Assembly (NCBI GenBank): GCA_904501625.1
Contig: CAJGBR010000004.1
Location: forward strand, 1-50,109
DNA length: 50,109 nucleotides
Reading direction: 5' to 3'
Source: an uncultured Rikenellaceae bacterium
GTDB lineage: Bacteria > Bacteroidota > Bacteroidia > Bacteroidales > Rikenellaceae
Positions 1-6,765 of this stretch are shown here, piece by piece. The position numbers and the translations under genes are program-made. Every line of letters begins with the position of its first letter. The first letter of the stretch is position 1. The notes under the pieces were generated by a model. The model had not been told where the DNA came from. It saw only the letters and a list, made by a program, of their open reading frames with translations, and made no database searches.

Positions 1-182
1 GACAATTTTTCGCACATCTGTCTATCAGTAACTACGGCCAAACTCCACGGCTGAAGATTCTTCGATGAGAGGGCCTTCAATGCCGATTTCACAATAATCT
101 CAAGAGTCTCTTTATCCACCACGCGAGATTCAAATCGACGAATACTATGTCGACTATTAACTAATTCTGAAAAATTTTTCAT
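1..182 (-). CDS. Nitroreductase family protein, N-terminal part (cut by window edge)
   Basis: Reading the minus strand from an ATG at 182 gives 60 codons open to the window edge. The peptide contains SRHSIRRFESRVVDKETLE near its start and then SSKNLQPWSLAVV. The first matches the FMN-binding N-terminus of nitroreductases (R-x-S-I-R-x-F) and the second the usual 'PSa.NxQPW' segment that contacts the flavin. The family consists of flavoenzymes that use NAD(P)H to reduce nitro compounds, quinones or other small molecules. The substrate cannot be told from this fragment. Only about a third of a typical 180-200 residue protein is present. The family call is firm; the function is not. Confidence 0.8.
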   Translation of the reverse strand, partial: MKNFSELVNSRHSIRRFESRVVDKETLEIIVKSALKALSSKNLQPWSLAVVTDRQMCEKL

Positions 183-207
183 ATTTCAACTTTTATTTCT
201 TAGGACA

Positions 208-223
208 CAAATCTACAAAAATA
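208..223 (-). promoter_or_regulatory. Possible -7 boxes for the nitroreductase gene
   Basis: On the minus strand two Bacteroidetes-type -7 boxes adjoin: TATTTTTG (216-223) and TAGATTTG (208-215), 25-40 bases before the ATG at 182. No well-spaced TTG -33 element was found, so this is a weak call. Confidence 0.35.
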
Positions 224-394
224 AAATTATTATATCATAAATACGCTCCAAATTCCTGCTCAATAACCTTAATAATCACTTTTATTAAATTCTATACAAT
301 ACACTTTCACTAGTACATTCTTCATAACTCTTTTGTTGATTACTCTTTTTTTACCTTAAAATATATCTTCAAAATAATAATTATTCAAAGTCGA

Positions 395-577
395 TTACTG
401 CAATTCCAGCAACGTACCAGATAAAGGCATACAAGGCAAAGGGTTTGCAATCATCTTACACAACATCATAATCATAACAATAGTTGTGGTCATATTATCC
501 AATACTGCAGACATAAAGAATGCTATACCAAACAACAGCCATAACAGTATGAGTTTTAATACTCCATAGCTAGGCAT
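395..577 (-). pseudogene. Remnant of an NhaD-type Na+/H+ antiporter
   Basis: The minus strand encodes about 60 residues including FFMSAVLDNMTTTIVMIMML. This closely matches the conserved membrane segment of NhaD antiporters (FFLSAVLDNLTTTIVMVSLL), in which the D-N pair lies in the ion-binding region. After KMIANP the frame appears shifted: the neighbouring frame reads FIWYVAGIAVI, resembling the following 'RWLFAGMVVIAANAGG' block of the family, and then hits a stop. Real NhaD proteins are over 400 residues, and nothing recognisable remains upstream or downstream. I therefore call a decayed fragment. The identification rests on memory of the family motif. Confidence 0.65.
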
Positions 578-775
578 AGCCTACTACGAAAAGCAAAATT
601 AACAATGAAATCATAAATTATAGCTATTTGAAATGAGATGTAAATTCACAAAAAATAATCCACAAACACCTCTTCATTCGAAATCTCACACACGAAATCA
701 CGCCTCTGAAGATTAAATCAGAATTACTCGTCGTTTTTTACTACATATTTATTATGGCAAGTTGAAAATTTAATG

Positions 776-783
776 TACCTTTG
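776..783 (+). promoter_or_regulatory. -7 box of the DUF4834-mla-thi-coaE operon
   Basis: TACCTTTG fits the Bacteroidetes -7 consensus TAnnTTTG and is followed by the usual GCA. It lies 25 bases before the ATG at 809. A TTG at 762-764 is too close (11 bases) for the normal 17-21 spacing, so the -33 element is unclear. Confidence 0.6.
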
Positions 784-808
784 CAAGTATTAAAAGTGAG
801 TGAAGAGG

Positions 809-1063
809 ATGGAATTTATATTATCAGTGCTGATTATTTTTTGGTTAATCGGCATAATCGCAAAATTTCTATTCAGACGTTGGATTAGAAAAAAACAACA
901 ACAGTTTGAAAATACATTTAACTACCAAAAACAAGAACATCAAGATTTTAACCGACAAGATGGCGATGTTACAATAAAGGGTACTCCCGCTCAATATGCT
1001 AAACGAATCAACGATAACGTAGGTGAATATGTTGACTTCGAAGAAATAAAGGAGAAAGATTAA
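809..1063 (+). CDS. DUF4834 family small membrane protein
   Basis: An 84-residue protein with one N-terminal transmembrane helix (about residues 4-21), a basic cluster just after it (FRRWIRKK) and a polar tail ending in VGEYVDFEEIKEKD. The GEYVDFEEIK tail is the mark of DUF4834, known only from Bacteroidetes and of unknown function. The charge pattern places the tail in the cytoplasm. A GTG at 800 in the same frame would add three residues; I prefer the ATG because hydrophobic sequence begins there. It is the first gene of the operon and ends 6 bases before mlaE, so a role near the envelope is a reasonable inference, no more. Confidence 0.8.
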   Translation: MEFILSVLIIFWLIGIIAKFLFRRWIRKKQQQFENTFNYQKQEHQDFNRQDGDVTIKGTPAQYAKRINDNVGEYVDFEEIKEKD

Positions 1064-1069
1064 AGTGCT

Positions 1070-1825
1070 ATGAATATCAAAATGAATCTGTTTCAAAAAA
1101 TAGGACAATACCTGATTCTGATGGGACGGGTGTTCTCCAAGCCTGAACGATGGTCAATCTACCGCAAACGAATAGTTGTCGAAATGGAGAGTCTCGGGGT
1201 AAATTCCATCGGCATCGTAGCTATTATATCAGTATTTATTGGTGCCGTTCTGACTCTACAGATGTCTCTCAACCTTGACAATGCATTCATTCCGCCCTAC
1301 CTCATCGGATATGCTACACGAGAGAGTTTGGTATTGGAATTCTCCTCCACAATCGTTGCACTGATTCTGGCCGGGAAGGTCGGTTCAAATATCGCCTCCG
1401 AAATCGGGACTATGATAATCACCGAGCAAGTCGATGCTCTAGAAATTATGGGTATCAACTCAGCAAGTTACCTGATGTTACCCAAAATTGTGGCAGCAAT
1501 GTTATTCTTCCCGTTTCTGACTATTCTGAGTATCGGAATCGGAGTGGTGGGTGCCTATATGATTATCACTTTCAATCCATCAATTATGAGTATGGACGAC
1601 TTCTTGACAGGACTGAGATTCGATTTCGAACCTTTGTACATCTGGTATAGTCTGATTAAGACCGTTATTTTCGCATTCATTATCACATCGATTTCGGGTT
1701 ATTATGGCTACTACACCAAAGGAAACTCTCTCGAAGTTGGTCGTGCAAGTACAAAAGCCGTAGTTTCAAGCTGTATCACTGTCTTGATTTTTAACCTGTT
1801 GATTACCCAATTAATGTTGACCTAA
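1070..1825 (+). CDS. mlaE: MlaE-type phospholipid transport permease
   Basis: A 251-residue integral membrane protein of the MlaE/YrbE family, the permease of the ABC system that moves phospholipids between inner and outer membrane. Five or so hydrophobic helices are visible, and the family signature around KVGSNIASEIGTMIITEQVDAL (about residues 103-125) holds the conserved EIGTM..TEQ.DAL motif. The ATPase partner follows after 3 bases. Neither the substrate-binding MlaD nor MlaB/MlaC is next to it; in Bacteroidetes MlaD is often encoded elsewhere. Length and start fit the family. Confidence 0.92.
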   Translation: MNIKMNLFQKIGQYLILMGRVFSKPERWSIYRKRIVVEMESLGVNSIGIVAIISVFIGAVLTLQMSLNLDNAFIPPYLIGYATRESLVLEFSSTIVALILAGKVGSNIASEIGTMIITEQVDALEIMGINSASYLMLPKIVAAMLFFPFLTILSIGIGVVGAYMIITFNPSIMSMDDFLTGLRFDFEPLYIWYSLIKTVIFAFIITSISGYYGYYTKGNSLEVGRASTKAVVSSCITVLIFNLLITQLMLT

Positions 1826-1828
1826 AAG

Positions 1829-2584
1829 ATGATTACCGTAAATAATATTTTCAAATGTTTTGAAGGACGTACCGTTTTGAATGACATCTCTGCCCAATTT
1901 CAGACGGGAAAGACAAATCTGATTATCGGTCAAAGCGGTTCAGGTAAAACAGTGTTGCTGAAATCGCTGGTCGGGCTTCATCAGGTAGACAGCGGTGATA
2001 TATTCTACGATGATATTAATTTCAGTGCACTCTCGTTCAAAGATAAAAAACAGATTCGCCAACACGTGGGAATGATTTTCCAGGGAGGAGCTCTGCTCGA
2101 CTCCTCTACGGTTGAAGATAATATTATGTTGCCGCTGAATCTCTTCACCAACCAATCTCTCGAAGAAAAACGCGAACGGGTAAACTTCTGTCTTAAACGT
2201 GTAAATCTCGAAAACGTCAACTCGATGTATCCAGCCGAACTCAGTGGTGGTATGATTAAACGTGTTGCTATTGCACGTGCCATCGTGCTGAATCCGAAGT
2301 ATCTGTTCTGCGACGAACCAAACTCTGGTCTCGATCCAAAAACGTCAATCATCATCGATAACCTGATTCACGAAATCACTCACGAATACAACATCACAAC
2401 CGTAATCAACACACACGATATGAACTCGGTGATGGAGATTGGCGAAACCGTAATGTTTATCTTCGAAGGTAAAAAATGGTGGTGCGGGAACAAGGATGAT
2501 ATTCTGAATTCTGACAATAAAGAATTGAATGATTTTGTCTTTGCATCTTCTATGGCAAAACGTGCAAAAGCATTCAAACTATAA
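1829..2584 (+). CDS. mlaF: MlaF-type ABC transporter ATPase
   Basis: A 251-residue ATP-binding subunit of the Mla lipid transporter. Walker A is GQSGSGKT (residues 34-41), the ABC signature is LSGGMIKRVAIARAI, Walker B is YLFCDEPNSGLDP, and the switch histidine lies in NTHDM. The LSGGM form of the signature and the DEPNSGLDP variant are typical of the Mla/Ttg2 branch and not of drug exporters. It should pair with the permease just upstream and energise lipid movement at the inner membrane. It is co-transcribed with thiS, which begins 13 bases downstream. Confidence 0.92.
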   Translation: MITVNNIFKCFEGRTVLNDISAQFQTGKTNLIIGQSGSGKTVLLKSLVGLHQVDSGDIFYDDINFSALSFKDKKQIRQHVGMIFQGGALLDSSTVEDNIMLPLNLFTNQSLEEKRERVNFCLKRVNLENVNSMYPAELSGGMIKRVAIARAIVLNPKYLFCDEPNSGLDPKTSIIIDNLIHEITHEYNITTVINTHDMNSVMEIGETVMFIFEGKKWWCGNKDDILNSDNKELNDFVFASSMAKRAKAFKL

Positions 2585-2597
2585 CAATATTTTATGT

Positions 2598-2795
2598 ATG
2601 ACAATTTTCATCAACGATAAAGAATGCCAATGCAAGGCCACAACCATAATCGAGATGATGTCCGAACTGGATATCAATCCGAAGGGTTGTGCAATTGCCA
2701 AAGGTGATATGATTATTCCACGTTCAACTTGGGATAGTTACACACTAAATCCGAATGACCGATTGACATTGATTCGTGCAACTCAGGGAGGATAA
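2598..2795 (+). CDS. thiS: ThiS sulfur carrier protein
   Basis: A 65-residue ubiquitin-like protein ending in ATQGG, the C-terminal Gly-Gly that is adenylated and then thiocarboxylated to donate sulfur for the thiazole ring of thiamine. The body (MTIFINDKECQ...PRSTWDSYTLNPNDRLTLI) has the beta-grasp pattern of ThiS, including the 'G.A.A.....PRS.W....L..GD.l.l' core. The ATG at 2598 gives the normal family length; earlier in-frame starts would run into mlaF. Its usual partners thiG, thiF, thiH and thiC are not in the window; only the ThiE fusion follows. Confidence 0.9.
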   Translation: MTIFINDKECQCKATTIIEMMSELDINPKGCAIAKGDMIIPRSTWDSYTLNPNDRLTLIRATQGG

Positions 2796-2812
2796 TCTCA
2801 CAAAGACCTGAT

Positions 2813-4018
2813 ATGTTGGGAGTAATCATTACACTGTCACAAATCGTCAACAACGAGAGTGTTATTCTCAGGCTGGCTGCCCAAAGAGGATTCCGTATAC
2901 ACATACGCAAGCCTGATGTCCAAAGCAGTCAGATTGCAGCACTCGTTGACCCTGAAATGGCAGCAAGTTATTCGGTACACTACCACCCCAAAGTAGCAGA
3001 ACAGAGCGGGTGTGGATTACATTGCCGAGGTGATCAAATCGAAATATTTCGCCGCCTATTACCTCCCGACACATCAATCAGTTGTTCGTGTCACAGTTGG
3101 GAAGAGGTCGAGCAGTGTCAGGGTGCAGATTACGTTTTCATCAGTCCCATTTTCGATTCAATATCCAAATCGGGATATAGGTCAGGATTCGACTACGAAG
3201 AGATAGCCTCTCGACTAACCGATAAAAAAACTAAGGTCATCGCACTTGGAGGCATTACACACACTAATATACCCAAGGTCAAAGCACTCGGATTTGACGG
3301 CTGGGCATCACTCGGAAGTGTATGGGAATTGGATAATCAAGGTAATGTAGATATCGAAAAAAGCATAGAACGATTAAATAAACTTACGATGGAAAGTTTC
3401 GTCAAGTTGCAATATATAACAAGAAAAAATACAACTGAAGAGGTTTTGTCCGAAAGCCTTGCAGTACTTAAGGGGGGGTGCAGATGGATTCAACTCAGAA
3501 TGAAAGATGCTGACCACCAGACTATCGTTGAGACAGGTCGTCAACTTGTAGAACTATGCCACCGATATGGTGCAATCTTTCTGATCAATGACTCACCTCA
3601 GACCGCACTCGAAGTCGGAGCTGATGGCGTACATCTCGGAAAATCGGATATGCCTATCGAACAGGCTCGAATAATTATGGGTAATAAAATCATCGGTGCT
3701 ACGGCAAATACCGCTGAAGACATAGTCAATGCATATAACAAAGGTGCAGATTACATTGGTCTCGGGCCATTCAGATTTACCAACACAAAAAAAAATCTCA
3801 GCCCGATACTTGGACTTGAAAGAATCTCAAACATCGTTAGTTCGGTGCGTGAACAGAATATAATGATTCCAATTGTAACAATCGGAGGTATTAATCTCGA
3901 TGATTGTCCTGACATTGTGCGTAGCGGTGTCAACGGTATTGCTATCAGTGGTGCCATTGGTGATTGTTCCGACCCCGAAAATATGACTGCTCAGTTTTTA
4001 AATTCAATGAAAGAATAA
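2813..4018 (+). CDS. thiE: Double-domain thiamine phosphate synthase (TenI/ThiE-like + ThiE fusion)
   Basis: A 401-residue chain made of two TIM-barrel domains of the ThiE/TenI family. Residues 1 to about 193 resemble the short Bacteroidetes ThiE paralogue (HIRKPD, GLHCR, SCSCHSWEEV, DYVFISPIFDSISKSGY, VIALGGI). Residues about 197-401 are a canonical ThiE with WIQLRMKD, LINDSPQTALEVGADGVHLG, IGATANT, GADYIGLGPFRFTNTKK and TIGGI, the residues that bind the pyrimidine and thiazole phosphates and pyrophosphate. ThiE joins HMP-PP and thiazole phosphate to thiamine phosphate. The C-terminal half should be the catalyst. The N-terminal half keeps the fold and parts of the phosphate sites but lacks a full QLR-K motif, so it may be TenI-like. 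Usual ThiE length is about 200 residues, so this is a true fusion. No stop separates the halves. Confidence 0.88.
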   Translation: MLGVIITLSQIVNNESVILRLAAQRGFRIHIRKPDVQSSQIAALVDPEMAASYSVHYHPKVAEQSGCGLHCRGDQIEIFRRLLPPDTSISCSCHSWEEVEQCQGADYVFISPIFDSISKSGYRSGFDYEEIASRLTDKKTKVIALGGITHTNIPKVKALGFDGWASLGSVWELDNQGNVDIEKSIERLNKLTMESFVKLQYITRKNTTEEVLSESLAVLKGGCRWIQLRMKDADHQTIVETGRQLVELCHRYGAIFLINDSPQTALEVGADGVHLGKSDMPIEQARIIMGNKIIGATANTAEDIVNAYNKGADYIGLGPFRFTNTKKNLSPILGLERISNIVSSVREQNIMIPIVTIGGINLDDCPDIVRSGVNGIAISGAIGDCSDPENMTAQFLNSMKE

Positions 4019-4022
4019 CTAT

Positions 4023-5039
4023 ATGAAACGGCTCTCTTCACTGAAAAATTTTGCAAAGCAGTTGCTCAATCGTTCGTTTCTGATATTTTTGCTGCTATCG
4101 GCAGTAATGTGGTATCTGAACAAATTGAGCCATACCTACTCGTCAAACATTGTCATTCCGGTCAATATCGTAAACGATTTCAACTCAAAACAGATGTTGA
4201 TTGAAAAGACAAATATGGTGACCTGCCAAATCGAAAGTGAAGGACACAGATTGCTCAGCAGAAAACTATTCTCTAAACATCGGAAAATAACAATACCATC
4301 GAACGAATTGATATTCATTGATGTGGCAGATGCTCCGTTCACGATGAAAATTGAGAACGAATCGCTTGCTGATGCGCTGAATTCCCGACTCTCACCGATT
4401 AAACTTGTATCTATAAAAACGGGCAATATCTATGTCACATCTTCCGAAACTGTAACTAGAAAGCTGCCTGTATTCAGTACGGTAGAAATTGACACAAAAC
4501 AGAATTTCAGAATTATCTCCGATGTGGATATATCTCCCGATTCAATCATCGTCAAAGGAGTGAAACCAATAGTAGATACAATGACAGGCATTTGGACAAA
4601 AAAAAGAGTATTCAATCGTGTTGACCGCAGTCTATCAGGAGTCCTCGAACTCGAAAAAATTGAAGGTGTAACCTACTCTACCAACGAGGTAAATTTCAAT
4701 GTTGACATAGACACCTACACCGAGATGGTATTTGAATCGGTCATAAGAATAAAAAATTGTCCAGACTCGTTAAAGGCAACTATTTTGCCTGAAACGGCTA
4801 AAATCAAACTGAATGTCAATCGAGGCAATTTCAATTTCATAAAGCCTGACCATATATGGCTGACTATTGACTATAAAGATTTCCATACAAATATCTCAAA
4901 TAAGTTCAAGGTCAACTGCAATTCGTTGCCCCAAGGGATAAAAATTATGTCGATACAGCCTTCGTATGTCGACGTTATCTTTGAAAAGGCTAATCGCGAA
5001 AACATTGCAAATAACAATCAACAAAATAGCAAGCAATAA
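4023..5039 (+). CDS. YbbR/CdaR-like membrane-anchored protein
   Basis: A 338-residue protein with one N-terminal membrane helix (about residues 18-33, FLIFLLLSAVMWYL) followed by an extracytoplasmic region of beta-rich repeats. The motif RKLPVFSTVEIDTKQNFRI then 'SPDSIIVKGVKPIVDTM' is typical of YbbR domains. In Firmicutes YbbR (CdaR) regulates diadenylate cyclase; in Bacteroidetes the gene usually sits directly before coaE, as here, and its role is not established. No cdaA is present in the window. The stop overlaps the coaE start by one base (TAATG), suggesting translational coupling. Confidence 0.78.
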   Translation: MKRLSSLKNFAKQLLNRSFLIFLLLSAVMWYLNKLSHTYSSNIVIPVNIVNDFNSKQMLIEKTNMVTCQIESEGHRLLSRKLFSKHRKITIPSNELIFIDVADAPFTMKIENESLADALNSRLSPIKLVSIKTGNIYVTSSETVTRKLPVFSTVEIDTKQNFRIISDVDISPDSIIVKGVKPIVDTMTGIWTKKRVFNRVDRSLSGVLELEKIEGVTYSTNEVNFNVDIDTYTEMVFESVIRIKNCPDSLKATILPETAKIKLNVNRGNFNFIKPDHIWLTIDYKDFHTNISNKFKVNCNSLPQGIKIMSIQPSYVDVIFEKANRENIANNNQQNSKQ

Positions 5040-5629
5040 TGATACGCGTTGGTTTAACAGGTGGAATTGGTAGCGGGAAAAGTACCGTGGCTCGAATATT
5101 GGCAGCAGAAGGAATACCCGTATATACCGCAGACTCAAGGTCTAAACTATTGCTGGATAACGACCCATTGGTCATTGATGCAGTATCCGCCGAGTTCGGT
5201 CAGAAGATATACCAACAAGGCATAGCCGATAGAAAACTGCTGGCAGAAATCGTCTTTACCGACAGAAAACGACTCGAGATACTCAACTCGATAATGCATC
5301 CCGCCGTCGAACGTGATTTCATACGATGGAGTGCAGAACAACAGAATGTTCCATACGTAATTGAAGAATCAGCAATATTGTTCGAGTCTAATGCTCATCT
5401 CAATATGGATTTCGTAGTTACGGTTTCAGCACCTATCGAAGTGAGAATCAACCGTGCTACCAGACGAGATAATTGTAGCCGTGACCAAATAGTTGCTCGA
5501 ATCAATAATCAGATGTCTGACCAACAACGCGAAGAACTTGCAGATTTTGTTATTACAACCGATGATAAAAAACTTCTTATACCTCAAGTTTTATCACTAC
5601 ACAAACTATTGATTGACAGAATACCGTGA
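5039..5629 (+). CDS. coaE: Dephospho-CoA kinase
   Basis: A 196-residue P-loop kinase for the last step of coenzyme A synthesis, phosphorylating the 3'-hydroxyl of dephospho-CoA. Walker A is GGIGSGKST (residues 8-16). It is followed by the family's YTADSRSK segment (the D of 'D.D' that positions the substrate), the HP motif in IMHPAVERDF, VIEESAILFES, and the lid arginines in RINRATRRDNCSRDQIVARINNQ. Length is normal. It overlaps ybbR by 1 base and dusB by 4 bases (GTGA). The first committed CoA enzyme, coaX, is also in the window at 21698, in a different operon. Confidence 0.95.
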   Translation: MIRVGLTGGIGSGKSTVARILAAEGIPVYTADSRSKLLLDNDPLVIDAVSAEFGQKIYQQGIADRKLLAEIVFTDRKRLEILNSIMHPAVERDFIRWSAEQQNVPYVIEESAILFESNAHLNMDFVVTVSAPIEVRINRATRRDNCSRDQIVARINNQMSDQQREELADFVITTDDKKLLIPQVLSLHKLLIDRIP

Positions 5630-6648
5630 AAATTGACAATATAGATCTCGGAGAAAAACCACTAATGTTAGCTCCAATGGAAGATGTGACAGACCCATCT
5701 TTCAGATATCTGTGCAAAATGTACGGAGCTCAGATGATGTATACCGAATTCATCTCGGCCGACGGACTGATTCGTGATGGTAAAAAATCTTTAGCAAAAC
5801 TGACTCTGTTTGACTATGAACGCCCGATCGGCATACAAATATATGGACACCAAATCGAGCCAATGGTCGAAGCTGCTCTGATGGCCGAAGCTGCCAAACC
5901 AGACCTGATTGATATAAATTTCGGATGCCCGGTAAAGAAGATTGCAAACCGCGGTGCCGGTAGCGGAATGATGAAAGATGTTCCCCTAATGGTCGAAATG
6001 ACACGTCGAATCGTCGAGGCCGTAAAGCTACCCGTTACGGTAAAAACACGTCTAGGTTGGGATAATGACCATAAAAATATTGTCGAAATTGCAGAACGGT
6101 TGCAAGATGTCGGAATAAAAGCTCTCACAATTCACGGCCGTACACGTGCACAAATGTATACAGGTCAGGCCGACTGGACCCTGATAGGTGAAGTTAAAAA
6201 TAATCCAAGAATCACAATCCCAATTATCGGAAATGGTGACATTGATAGTGGAGAAAAGGCTGACGAAGCATTCAATAAATACGGAGTTGATGGCATAATG
6301 ATAGGACGTGCTACGTATGGTCGCCCGTGGATATTCCGCGAAATCAGACACTATCTCGATACAGGTGAAAAGCTTGCCCAACCATCTGTTCAAGAACGGG
6401 TCGAACTTGCTAAACTACACATCAAAAAATCTATCGAATTTAAAGATACCCGTCGCGGAATTTATGAAATCCGCCGACATTTGTGTAACTACTTCAAAGG
6501 ATTACCCGATTTTAAATCAACACGTATGAAACTCGTTACCCAAACCACCCCAGAAGAGTTATTCTCAACTCTCGATTTTATTGCAGAAAAATGGGGCTAC
6601 TGTGATATGAGCAACGAAATTCCACTGTCACTTTCTCACGAAGTGTAA
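5626..6648 (+). CDS. dusB: tRNA-dihydrouridine synthase (DusB type)
   Basis: A 340-residue FMN enzyme that reduces uridine to dihydrouridine in tRNA. The TIM barrel begins LMLAPMEDVTDPSFR (FMN and substrate binding); INFGCPVKK carries the catalytic Cys101, followed by GAGSGMMKD, TVKTRLGWD, TIHGRTRAQMYTG, IIGNGDI and MIGRATYGRPWIF, which bind FMN. The C-terminal helical tRNA-binding domain includes RRHLCNYFKG. Start is GTG at 5626, overlapping the coaE stop by 4 bases; translation is probably coupled. It is the last gene of the operon and is followed by a strong terminator. Confidence 0.93.
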   Translation: MKIDNIDLGEKPLMLAPMEDVTDPSFRYLCKMYGAQMMYTEFISADGLIRDGKKSLAKLTLFDYERPIGIQIYGHQIEPMVEAALMAEAAKPDLIDINFGCPVKKIANRGAGSGMMKDVPLMVEMTRRIVEAVKLPVTVKTRLGWDNDHKNIVEIAERLQDVGIKALTIHGRTRAQMYTGQADWTLIGEVKNNPRITIPIIGNGDIDSGEKADEAFNKYGVDGIMIGRATYGRPWIFREIRHYLDTGEKLAQPSVQERVELAKLHIKKSIEFKDTRRGIYEIRRHLCNYFKGLPDFKSTRMKLVTQTTPEELFSTLDFIAEKWGYCDMSNEIPLSLSHEV

Positions 6649-6654
6649 AAATAT

Positions 6655-6684
6655 ACGATTCGTAACTGCTACGAATCGTTTTTT
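6655..6684 (+). terminator. Rho-independent terminator after dusB
   Basis: A perfect 10-bp stem (ACGATTCGTA / TACGAATCGT) around a 5-base loop, followed by TTTTT. It closes the DUF4834-dusB operon. Confidence 0.9.
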
Positions 6685-6695
6685 CATAATAATAC

Positions 6696-6726
6696 TTTGT
6701 AATTAGAGGAAAAAAATATAATTTTG
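6696..6726 (+). promoter_or_regulatory. gcvP promoter (Bacteroidetes -33/-7)
   Basis: TTTG at 6696-6699, 19 bases, then TAATTTTG at 6719-6726. Both elements and the spacing fit the Bacteroidetes housekeeping sigma consensus. The predicted start of transcription is about 6733, giving a leader of roughly 33 bases before the ATG at 6766. No glycine-riboswitch-sized leader fits in this space. Confidence 0.8.
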
Positions 6727-6765
6727 TAACATCAATTTTAGAATCAAAACCTAAAAACATTTTAT

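Larger units (their letters stand above)
183..775. other. Non-coding AT-rich spacer with a gene remnant
   Basis: Apart from the nitroreductase promoter candidates and the nhaD scrap at 395-577, I see no intact gene here. The stretch is very AT-rich with many stops in all frames. No RNA gene, terminator hairpin or inverted repeat of note was recognised. Confidence 0.5.

Noticed and set aside
2585..2812. TPP riboswitch before thiS or thiE
   Set aside because: Intergenic gaps are 13 and 17 bases; no room for a THI element.
6685..6765. Glycine riboswitch before gcvP
   Set aside because: The predicted leader is only about 33 bases, too short for any known glycine aptamer.
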